A stretch of 5,102 nucleotides of DNA from Clostridia bacterium (GTDB lineage Bacteria > Bacillota_E > RBS10-35 > JAJYVN01). The number at the start of each line of letters is the position of its first letter. Within the stretch, counting starts at the first letter, position 1. The translations under genes were made by a program, and so were the position numbers. The notes below the pieces were generated by a model. It had not been told where the DNA came from and made no database searches. It saw nothing but the letters and a program-made list of their open reading frames with translations. Positions 1-4,937 of this stretch are shown here, one piece after another. The stretch is from the NCBI GenBank assembly GCA_027335545.1, contig DAHWHV010000582.1, positions 1-5,102 on the forward strand, read 5' to 3'.

Positions 1-294
1 TCCCAGGGTGGCGAGGGCGAACAGCAGCAGGGCGGCGGTGAGCAGTCGGCGCTCCCCGAAGCGCCCGAAAGCCCGCCCCGCCACCAGGCCGAACCCGCCG
101 CGAGTGATCGCCCAGGCCGTGAAGGACAGCCCGACCAGGAAGTCCCCGGCTCCGACCTTGGTGAGGTAGGCGGGGACCAGACTGGAGAGACCGGTGATCG
201 CCAGGGCCTGCACCCCCGCGATCAGCGCCAGCCGGACCTGGAGGGCCCGCCGCCCGTCCCCTGCCGCGCCGCCCGCCGAGCCTGTCCATCCCAC
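1..294 (-). CDS. MFS transporter, N-terminal part (runs off the left edge)
   Basis: Reading the minus strand from a GTG at 294 gives 98 uninterrupted codons to the window edge. Residues about 21-43 form a first membrane helix (ALIAGVQALAITGLSSLVP), 51-73 a second, and a third starts at about 84 (LLTAALLLFALATLG). Between helices 2 and 3 lies a degenerate MFS motif A, GRAFGRFGERRLL (residues 73-85), matching G-x-L-x-D-R-x-G-R-R except that the usual Asp is Gly. This places it as a cytoplasmic-membrane secondary transporter of the major facilitator superfamily; substrate cannot be told from this part. GTG 294 is the only usual start in this frame between about base 480 and the first helix. A GGAGG (cctcc on plus, 307-311) precedes it by 12 bases, somewhat far. 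The gene is divergent from the DUF1003-like gene. High confidence in the family, moderate in the exact start. Confidence 0.85.
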   Translation of the reverse strand, partial: MGWTGSAGGAAGDGRRALQVRLALIAGVQALAITGLSSLVPAYLTKVGAGDFLVGLSFTAWAITRGGFGLVAGRAFGRFGERRLLTAALLLFALATLG

Positions 295-368
295 CGTCGC
301 CGTGCGCCTCCGCCCGGTCCGCCCCGGGCGCGGCTCCCCGCCTGCCCGTTCGCCGCCGACCGGGGTCC

Positions 369-397
369 AGTATCGCGAATCGCGCCGGGCTTGTCTC
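369..397 (-). promoter_or_regulatory. Candidate sigma-70-type promoter for the MFS gene
   Basis: On the minus strand GAGACA (397-392) and GATACT (374-369) are separated by exactly 17 bases. Each matches the -35 (TTGACA) and -10 (TATAAT) consensus at 4 of 6 positions. Initiation would fall near base 362, giving a leader of about 70 bases before the GTG at 294. The -35 box lies inside one arm of the inverted repeat at 392-411. Matches of this quality occur by chance, so this is a candidate only. Confidence 0.3.
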
Positions 398-411
398 CCC
401 CCGGGGAGACA
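392..411. promoter_or_regulatory. 20-bp inverted repeat, possible operator
   Basis: Perfect 9-base arms TGTCTCCCC (392-400) and GGGGAGACA (403-411) flank a CC centre. The dyad overlaps the candidate -35 box of the MFS promoter, the usual position for a repressor site of a transporter gene. Arms are too close for an RNA hairpin loop, so a dimeric protein site is the likelier reading. No regulator gene is visible in the window. The bound protein, if any, is unknown. Confidence 0.3.
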
Positions 412-457
412 GGGCGGCCGCCCGCCTGCGCAGCGCCGGCCGCGCCTGGGGTCCCCG

Positions 458-493
458 CAGACAAGCCAACCCGCGGCGTGTATCCTGCAGGAT
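458..493 (+). promoter_or_regulatory. Weak promoter-like pair overlapping a 12-bp palindrome
   Basis: CAGACA (458-463) and TATCCT (481-486) are 17 bases apart and match the -35 and -10 consensus at 4 of 6 positions each. The -10 overlaps a perfect palindrome ATCCTGCAGGAT (482-493). It points toward the DUF1003-like gene and would leave a leader of nearly 400 bases containing all the repeats. Low confidence; other promoters closer to the gene could exist unseen. Confidence 0.2.
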
Positions 494-720
494 GGGAGTT
501 CCTCCGCGCGGGCGGCGGGCCGAGGCGCCCGAGGGCAGCAGGCCCAGGGACCCCGACGAGCGGCGGGGACAGGATCCCGCTCTGCGCGTCCGGCCCCGAT
601 CGGGACCTGGTCCCCGCAAAGGGTGTTTGCAGCGCCCCCCAACGGCGGACCGGCGTCGCCTCGCGCGGGCGCTCCCCGAGCAGACGCCCCGCCGGAAGGC
701 CCTGCGTGGAGCCCGTCCCT

Positions 721-774
721 CAAGCCCTGCCTGAACGCGCTGCCAACGGCCAAGTCCTGCCTGAACGCGCTGCC
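721..774. repeat. 24-bp direct repeat, two copies, period 30
   Basis: Bases 721-744 and 751-774 are the same 24-mer except for one base (CAAGC versus CAAGT at position 5), separated by six unrelated bases. The shared core is CCTGCCTGAACGCGCTGCC. It lies eight bases upstream of the 13-bp tandem array. The 30-base period is a multiple of three, but the encoded peptide is not domain-like. Function unknown. Confidence 0.8.
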
Positions 775-781
775 GGAGGGC

Positions 782-872
782 CCTGGCCCATTCTCCTGGC
801 CCATTCTCCTGGCCCCTTCTCCTGGCCCCTTCTCCTGGCCCCTTCTCCTGGCCCATTCTCCTGGCCCATTCT
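782..872 (+). repeat. Seven tandem copies of a 13-bp unit directly upstream of a ribosome binding site
   Basis: The unit is CCTGGCCC[A/C]TTCT, seven contiguous copies with no indels, 91 bases in all. The single variable position reads A, A, C, C, C, A, A in order, which suggests growth by block duplication. The array ends exactly where the Shine-Dalgarno site AAGGAGGT begins (873). Each of the six unit junctions reads TTCTCCT, so each carries CTCCT, which is complementary to AGGAG in that site. The 13-bp period is not a multiple of three, arguing against a coding role. It is a minisatellite-like array; the repeat count may vary between strains. Confidence 0.95.
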
Positions 873-880
873 AAGGAGGT
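873..880 (+). promoter_or_regulatory. Strong ribosome binding site (AAGGAGGT) that decides the DUF1003-like start
   Basis: AAGGAGGT is a near-perfect complement of the 16S rRNA 3' end. From GGAGG to the ATG at 890 is 10 bases, and to the in-frame TTG at 884 only 4. The ATG is preferred for both codon and spacing. Confidence 0.8.
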
Positions 881-889
881 CCGTTGCCC

Positions 890-1372
890 ATGCCCTCCGA
901 GGACCAGAACCCCACCCCGGCCGCCGACAGGCTGACCGCGGGGTCGCGGCGCCTCAACGAGGCCGTGGCGACCAAGATCACCCTGGTCACGACCAGCATG
1001 TGGTTCCTCTACGGGCTGGTCCTGTTCGTCGCCCTCTGGATGCGCCTCGCGCCCACCCTGCACCTGGACACGGCGCCGACCTACCCCGTCATGCTGTACT
1101 GGGTGAACCTCTTCCAGGCCCTGATGCTCCCGATCCTGGCGGTCGGCCAGAACGTCCTCAGCCGCGCCGCCGAGCGCCGCCAGGTCCATGAGGCCGAGGT
1201 GGTCGATCGCCTGGACACCCTGGCGCGGCGCATCCTCACCCTGGAGGAGGAGAACGCCGCCTTGCGCAAGACCCGGCATGAACACCACGCCGCGGTGATG
1301 GAGCAGATCGGCGCGCTCAACGCCCACGTCCAGGCGATCGTCCCGCCGCCCGCGGCGGGCACCCGACCCTGA
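890..1372 (+). CDS. DUF1003-like two-helix membrane protein with C-terminal coiled coil
   Basis: The gene encodes 160 residues, ending in TGA at 1370-1372. The order is a hydrophilic N-terminus (1-28), a first membrane helix at about 31-52 (MWFLYGLVLFVALWMRL), a short loop, a second helix at about 66-87 (YPVMLYWVNLFQALMLPI), then a charged helix of about 60 residues (93-151) with heptad-like Leu/Ile/Val spacing and LEEENAALRK, a likely coiled coil. The pattern YPxxxxxxNLxxALxxPIL followed by xxQNxxSRAAERR resembles the DUF1003 (COG4420) family of predicted membrane proteins, function unknown, where YPF...LN...AP.I.MSQNRQ is typical. The usual length of that family is close to this. It faces cdd convergently with a 33-base gap. 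An in-frame TTG at 884 is the alternative start. Family assignment is moderate; that it is a real gene is well supported by the ribosome site and codon pattern. Confidence 0.75.
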   Translation: MPSEDQNPTPAADRLTAGSRRLNEAVATKITLVTTSMWFLYGLVLFVALWMRLAPTLHLDTAPTYPVMLYWVNLFQALMLPILAVGQNVLSRAAERRQVHEAEVVDRLDTLARRILTLEEENAALRKTRHEHHAAVMEQIGALNAHVQAIVPPPAAGTRP

Positions 1373-1375
1373 CCT

Positions 1376-1399
1376 CGGACAGGCCCACCCAGGGGTCCG
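1376..1399. terminator. Candidate hairpin between convergent genes
   Basis: In the 33 bases between the two convergent stop codons, CGGAC (1376-1380) pairs with GTCCG (1395-1399), and CCC (1384-1386) can pair with GGG (1392-1394) inside it, leaving a 5-base loop and a 3-base bulge. There is no U-tract on either strand, so it is not a standard intrinsic terminator. Its position suggests a bidirectional stop. Confidence 0.25.
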
Positions 1400-1405
1400 G
1401 CGCCC

Positions 1406-1873
1406 TCAGTCCGGCGGCAAGCGGAAGGCCTCCGGCAGGAGGTCGCCGAGGCGGCGGCGCGCAATCCGCCCGTCCGCCCCCAGCGTAAGGACGGGCGTGT
1501 CGTCGGGACAGAACTCCGCCAGCACCTGCCGGCAGGCCCCGCAGGGGAGGCACTCGGGCCCCGCGCCCACGCGCCCTCCCCCCAGGTCCGCCGCCGCGGT
1601 GGCGCGGGGGGGCCGCCGCCCCCCGACGACGGCCACGGCGCGCAGGGCCCGCTCGCCGGCCGCCACCGCCGCGCAGACCGCAGCCCGTTCGGCGCAGATG
1701 CCCAGGCCGTACGAAGCGTTCTCCACGTTGCAGCCGGTATGCACGGCACCGCTGCCGCCGAGCAGGGCGCAGCCCACTTGGAAGCGCGAGTAGGGGGCAT
1801 AGGCGCGCCCGGCGACGGCCGCGGCGGCGGCGACCAGGGTCGCATCGGTCTCCGTGCCCCCGCCGGCGCTCAC
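1406..1873 (-). CDS. cdd: Cytidine deaminase
   Basis: The product is a 155-residue zinc enzyme of the homotetrameric cytidine deaminase family, which hydrolyses cytidine and deoxycytidine to uridine and deoxyuridine plus ammonia in pyrimidine salvage in the cytoplasm. The family signatures are present in order: YAPYSRFQVG (25-34), TGCNVENASYG (46-56) with substrate-contacting Asn and Glu, CAER (60-63) with zinc ligand C60 and catalytic E62, and PCGACRQVL (110-118) with zinc ligands C111 and C114. The C-terminal LLPEAF also fits. It is longer than the usual 130-odd residues because of about 18 extra residues (roughly 85-108, Arg/Ala/Gly-rich) just before PCGAC, and there is an extra Cys at 108. 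The GTG start at 1873 overlaps the stop of the HD gene as GTGA, and no strong ribosome site of its own is seen, so translation is probably coupled. The same frame stays open far upstream but there it is antisense of nothing and in the wrong frame of the HD gene. Confidence 0.93.
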   Translation of the reverse strand: MSAGGGTETDATLVAAAAAVAGRAYAPYSRFQVGCALLGGSGAVHTGCNVENASYGLGICAERAAVCAAVAAGERALRAVAVVGGRRPPRATAAADLGGGRVGAGPECLPCGACRQVLAEFCPDDTPVLTLGADGRIARRRLGDLLPEAFRLPPD

Positions 1874-3240
1874 GCCGGCAGCCCCAGGTAGCGGGCCAGC
1901 CCGGCGGCCTCGGCGGGGTGGGCCAGGAGTTGCAGGCGCTTGGCGTGCAGGTCGAAGTTCGTGGACAGGGTCGGGGCCACTAGCGACACCTCCGGGTCGG
2001 CCGTCGAAGAGGTGGTGCCGTCGGCGGCGATCACCGGAACGGCGAAGAACAGCTCCTTGTCGCGGCCGGCCACGTCGCAGAGCAGCCGGTGCGGCGCCAC
2101 CCCCGCCCGGGCGCGGCGGCCGTAAGCGGTCGTCACCTCGGCCAGCAGGCCCTGCGCCACCCAGGCGTCGGCGTCGCCCAGGCGCTGCAGGAGGTCGCGG
2201 GCGGCCCCCGAGGGCAGGGCGGCCGCCTGGGTGAGCCCGCCGCTGTAGAGGCGCCGGTAGAGGCCGCGGCCGGGCCCCAGCCCAGCCATCAGGGACGCGG
2301 TGGCCTCGTTGGGGCAGGCGCGCAGCAGGGCCACCGCCTGCTCGTCGTCGGCCCGGATCAACTGCTGGAGGTCGATCTCGCCCCGCAGCAGCGCCTCGGA
2401 CGCCGCCCGCTTGAGCATGGCCTGGGCGGCCCGCACGCTGTGGTGCCAATACACCTCGCGGTACATGAGGTAGGACGCGAAGATCAGCGTCTCCACGGCG
2501 GAGACGCCCTTGGCGTTGACGCCCAGCGTCCCGCCGTCCGCCGTGAAGTCGATCGTCGCCAGCAGGCGCTCGGTGTCGATCACCCGACCGTAGGGCACCC
2601 CGACGTGCTGGCTGTCGCGCTCCAGGTAGTCCATGCGGTCGGGGTTCAGGGGGCCGCAGAGCAGGTGGCGTAACCGGGCGTCTGCCGCCCCGCCCGTGCG
2701 GGCCCGCTCGTCGATGATGGAGGCGATCCGCTCGGGCTCGACGCCCCAGGCGCGACGCAGCACCCCTTCCACCCCCGGGTCCCCCAGGATCAGCGCCCGG
2801 GCCCGCTCGTCGTGGCGGGCCACGCGCACTGCCCCCGTGGGGTGGGGAGGGAGCTCCTCCAGGGTGTGGGAGAAAGGGTAGTGGCCGACGTCGTGGAGGA
2901 TGCAGGCCGCCAGGAAGGAGCGCCCGTCCTCTTCGGACAGCCAGCGCCGACCACGGCGCGCCACCAAGCGGCCCCACAGGCTCTGCCCGAGGGCGTAGAC
3001 CCCCAGGCTGTGCTCGAAACGGCTGTGCACCGCCCCCGGATAGACCAGGTGGGCCAGCCCCAACTGCCGCACGCCGCGCAGCCGCTGCATCGGAGCGGTG
3101 TCCAGCAGGGCGCGCACGGCCGGACCCGCGGGGACGTTGCCGCGTAGCGGGATGCGGATCGGCGGATCCTCCGAGCCCGGCCACGGCGGGGCCGACCCCC
3201 GACCCGCCTCCCCCGTGCCCTCCCGCGGCGGTGCTTGCAC
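1870..3240 (-). CDS. HD-domain phosphohydrolase, COG1078 / dNTP triphosphohydrolase-like
   Basis: The 456-residue product has all metal-binding positions of the HD superfamily: H77 in RFEHSLGVY, H116-D117 in ILHDVGHYPFSHTLE with H125 following, and D204 in NPDRMDYLERDS. The arrangement QRLRxxxQLGLAxLVYPGAxHSRFEHS at about 52-79 and DRMDYLxRD is typical of the COG1078 group, which includes B. subtilis YwfO and is related to SAMHD1-type and Dgt enzymes that split dNTPs into deoxynucleoside and triphosphate. The C-terminal half (about 245-456) is helical and less conserved, as in relatives. The GTG at 3240 is the only start candidate before the conserved core, with AGGGGAG seven bases upstream. 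The first 25 or so residues are Gly/Pro-rich and likely disordered. It lies 85 bases downstream of the S41 gene and overlaps cdd by 4 bases. Family very likely; dNTPase activity and substrate preference are inferred. Confidence 0.9.
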   Translation of the reverse strand: MQAPPREGTGEAGRGSAPPWPGSEDPPIRIPLRGNVPAGPAVRALLDTAPMQRLRGVRQLGLAHLVYPGAVHSRFEHSLGVYALGQSLWGRLVARRGRRWLSEEDGRSFLAACILHDVGHYPFSHTLEELPPHPTGAVRVARHDERARALILGDPGVEGVLRRAWGVEPERIASIIDERARTGGAADARLRHLLCGPLNPDRMDYLERDSQHVGVPYGRVIDTERLLATIDFTADGGTLGVNAKGVSAVETLIFASYLMYREVYWHHSVRAAQAMLKRAASEALLRGEIDLQQLIRADDEQAVALLRACPNEATASLMAGLGPGRGLYRRLYSGGLTQAAALPSGAARDLLQRLGDADAWVAQGLLAEVTTAYGRRARAGVAPHRLLCDVAGRDKELFFAVPVIAADGTTSSTADPEVSLVAPTLSTNFDLHAKRLQLLAHPAEAAGLARYLGLPA

Positions 3241-3247
3241 CCGGTCA

Positions 3248-3254
3248 CTCCCCT
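3248..3254 (-). promoter_or_regulatory. Ribosome binding site of the HD gene
   Basis: AGGGGAG on the minus strand, seven bases from the GTG at 3240. The same box with the same spacing and start codon precedes the S41 gene, which supports both start choices. Confidence 0.7.
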
Positions 3255-3264
3255 GCCCAAAGAT

Positions 3265-3310
3265 CCTGCCCTGCCCTGCCCTGCCCTGCCCTGCCCTGCC
3301 CTGCCCTGCC
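3265..3310 (-). repeat. Pentanucleotide tandem repeat with G-quadruplex potential on the coding strand
   Basis: The plus strand has nine perfect copies of CCTGC plus one base. The operon's coding strand therefore reads as GGGCA repeated, with eight GGG runs separated by two bases, a pattern that fits canonical G-quadruplex rules in DNA or in mRNA. The tract ends 10 bases upstream of the HD gene's ribosome site. Short perfect repeats of this kind also change length by slippage. It is in the spacer, so length change would not shift a reading frame. Confidence 0.95.
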
Positions 3311-3345
3311 GCGGGGCCTGGCGACTCAGCCGCCGCCCGCCCCGC
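3311..3345 (-). other. GC-rich hairpin spanning the S41 stop codon
   Basis: Arms GCGGGGC (3311-3317) and GCCCCGC (3339-3345) pair over seven bases, with an inner stem GGCG (3320-3323) and CGCC (3331-3334) and a 7-base loop that contains the stop codon TGA (3328-3326). In the mRNA it is followed by the GGGCA tract, not by a U-run, so it is not a classical terminator. It could act in mRNA processing or partial attenuation between protease and HD gene. Confidence 0.35.
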
Positions 3346-4876
3346 CCCCCGCGTGGGCCATCAACCCGGCCAACACCTGCAGGCCCTTGCGCAGCACCGT
3401 GTCGGGCACCGGCGCCTTCTCCAGGGCGCCGATCCGCGCGGCCAGGGCTGCGCCCAGAGCCCTCCAGTCCGCGGCGCCCATGCGCCCCGTGACGGGCAGG
3501 CCGTGCTGCTCCTGGAAGACCTGCACGGCGGCCCGGGTGCCGGTGCCGTAGATGCCGTCGGCCTTCCCCAGGTAGTTGCCGAGAATGGCCAGCCGCTGCT
3601 GCAGGCCCAGCACGTCCAGACCGATCATGCCCCGGTGCAGGGGGCGCGCCCCCACCGACGCGAGGGTCGGCAGGTGCGCCAGGGGGGAGGGCGCCGGGCT
3701 GGCGGCGACATCGGGCCGGAGGCCGACGCCGTTCCAGGAGCGGCCGTTGGGCAGTTCGTCGTGCTCCACGGTCAGCTTGACGGCCCCGCCCCCCGGCAGG
3801 GGGAAGAGTTCCTGGACCGAGCCCTTACCGTAGGTGCGGCTGCCGACCAGTTCGGCCGCGTGTCGGTACTGCAGGGAGCCGGCCACGATCTCCGCCGCAC
3901 TGGCGCTCATTCCATTGACCAGGACGACGATCGGCGGCGCCGGCGGGTGGGCTGCGGCCGTGTAGCGCGTCACCTGTCCGTCAGCGGCCACCACCGAGAA
4001 GAGGGGGCCGGGAGGCGCCAGGGCCCCCGCGATGTGTACGGCCGCGCTCACGTAGCCGCCCGGGTTGTTGCGGAGATCGAGGATCAGGCCGTGGAGGCCC
4101 CCCGGCATCCCCTGCAGTTGCGCGTAGACCCGGTCGAACTCCGCGGCCGTGTCTGAGGAGAACTCGGTGATGCGGATCAGGCCCACGCCAGGGGCGGGGC
4201 TGCTGCCGAAGACCGTGGGTGCCTGGAGGCTGGCCCTGGTCAGGGTGACGCTGACCCTGGCCTGGTTCCGGAAGGGGTCGAGGTAGGTCAGCGTAACGCG
4301 GCTGCCGACGGGGCCCCGCACCAGGACCGCTACCCCGGAGACCGGCAGGCCCGCCGTCGGCTTGCCGTTCACGGCCACCAGCAGGTCACCGGAGCGCAGC
4401 CCCGCCTGTTGGGCGGGACCACCGGCGACGACGCTCTCCACCACGTCGCCGCTGCTGGTGGCCATGATGCTGATGCCCACGCCGTCCACCCCGTTGAGCT
4501 GGGCGCTGAAGGCCTGGTCCTGCGCCGGCGTGAAATAGGTGCTGAACGGATCGCCGACGCTGGCCAGCATGCCGTGGATCGCCCCGGCCACCAGTTCCCC
4601 CGCGGTCACCCGCCCGGCGTAGCGGTGCAGGATCAGGTCGTAGACCTGGGTCACCGTCGCCAGGGGGTTGGCGGCCGCCGCCAGAACGCCCGGACGCGGC
4701 AGGGTGGCACCGACCAGCACCCCACAAAGGACGAGGGCCACCCCCGAGAGGGCCCGGCGGCCGCGGCGCGCCCCCCGCCCCACGGGTCCTGGCCCGGCCG
4801 CTGCGGACGCCCCGGGGGCGGGCCCCTCCCCCCCTGACGTCTCCGGCCCCTCGGCTTCGCGCCCGACGCATGGCAC
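3326..4876 (-). CDS. S41-family C-terminal processing peptidase (CtpA/CtpB type) with PDZ and peptidoglycan-binding domains
   Basis: The 516-residue product starts with a Gly/Pro/Ala-rich tail and an Arg cluster, then one membrane segment at about 42-60 (ALSGVALVLCGVLVGATLP), so the protease should sit outside the membrane. Next come the S41 N-terminal helices (75-123, GDPFSTYFTP at 108-117), a PDZ domain (about 127-214, AGLRSGDLLVAVNGK), and the protease core with DLRNNPGG (267-274), nucleophile S326 in MSASAAEI, K351 in TYGKGSVQ, and Q355, the same Ser-Lys-Gln set as B. subtilis CtpB. A PG_binding_1-like domain lies at about 413-476 (LGLQQRLAILGNYLGKADG), then a Gly-rich tail. Such enzymes trim secreted or membrane proteins at C-termini or regulatory sites. 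The GTG at 4876 was chosen because AAGGGGAG precedes it by seven bases; a TTG at 4906 would add 10 residues. It is probably first in the operon. CtpA versus CtpB orthology cannot be decided. Confidence 0.92.
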   Translation of the reverse strand: MPCVGREAEGPETSGGEGPAPGASAAAGPGPVGRGARRGRRALSGVALVLCGVLVGATLPRPGVLAAAANPLATVTQVYDLILHRYAGRVTAGELVAGAIHGMLASVGDPFSTYFTPAQDQAFSAQLNGVDGVGISIMATSSGDVVESVVAGGPAQQAGLRSGDLLVAVNGKPTAGLPVSGVAVLVRGPVGSRVTLTYLDPFRNQARVSVTLTRASLQAPTVFGSSPAPGVGLIRITEFSSDTAAEFDRVYAQLQGMPGGLHGLILDLRNNPGGYVSAAVHIAGALAPPGPLFSVVAADGQVTRYTAAAHPPAPPIVVLVNGMSASAAEIVAGSLQYRHAAELVGSRTYGKGSVQELFPLPGGGAVKLTVEHDELPNGRSWNGVGLRPDVAASPAPSPLAHLPTLASVGARPLHRGMIGLDVLGLQQRLAILGNYLGKADGIYGTGTRAAVQVFQEQHGLPVTGRMGAADWRALGAALAARIGALEKAPVPDTVLRKGLQVLAGLMAHAGGGAGGG

Positions 4877-4883
4877 CCGGGGT

Positions 4884-4891
4884 CTCCCCTT
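4884..4891 (-). promoter_or_regulatory. Ribosome binding site deciding the S41 start
   Basis: AAGGGGAG on the minus strand, seven bases from the GTG at 4876. It lies inside the coding stretch that would follow the alternative TTG at 4906, which has only a weaker AGGGG six bases upstream. Box and spacing match those of the HD gene. Confidence 0.6.
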
Positions 4892-4923
4892 CCCGCTCCA
4901 CCGCAACCCGCGCCCCTGATCCC

Positions 4924-4937
4924 GGCTGGCACCAGCC
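4924..4937. promoter_or_regulatory. 14-bp inverted repeat upstream of the S41 operon, possible operator
   Basis: Arms GGCTGG (4924-4929) and CCAGCC (4932-4937) flank CA, centred about 55 bases upstream of the S41 start. The octamer CCCGGCTG that overlaps the left arm occurs again at 4944-4951. No clear -10/-35 pair was found nearby, so the regulatory reading is tentative. Confidence 0.2.

Larger units (their letters stand above)
295..889. other. Divergent intergenic region, no convincing gene
   Basis: This stretch separates two divergent genes and is long for a compact bacterial genome. Several frames are open across it, but they give Arg/Pro/Gly/Ala-rich low-complexity peptides without domains, and the frames that cross the 13-bp repeats simply translate them. 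I therefore read it as noncoding. It contains candidate promoters in both directions (369-397 minus, 458-486 plus), inverted repeats at 392-411, 482-493 and 602-614 (GGGACC-T-GGTCCC), a 24-bp direct repeat at 721-774, seven 13-bp repeats at 782-872, and the ribosome binding site at 873-880. No tRNA-like or rRNA-like sequence was seen. Confidence 0.6.

Noticed and set aside
782..872. Possible CRISPR array
   Set aside because: Units are 13 bp and contiguous, without unique spacers, and no cas gene is nearby.
194..1191. Overlapping plus-strand open frames across the intergenic region
   Set aside because: They encode Pro/Arg/Ala-rich low-complexity peptides, translate the 13-bp repeats, and run out of frame into the DUF1003-like gene. 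No ribosome site or domain supports them.
1406..3184. One long minus-strand open frame (592 codons) that could look like a fusion ending in cytidine deaminase
   Set aside because: Only the last 155 codons are homologous to a known family. Upstream of 1873 the true protein is the HD enzyme in another frame, with intact motifs; the rest is an out-of-frame Arg/Gly/Pro-rich shadow.
3311..3345. Intrinsic terminator after the S41 gene
   Set aside because: The stem is good, but a G-rich tract follows it in the mRNA where a U-run is needed, so it is listed only as a hairpin.
3098..4156. Plus-strand open frame of 352 codons opposite the S41 gene
   Set aside because: It is antisense to a protease with complete motifs, and its N-terminal part merely translates the CCTGC repeat. 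High GC content keeps antisense frames open.
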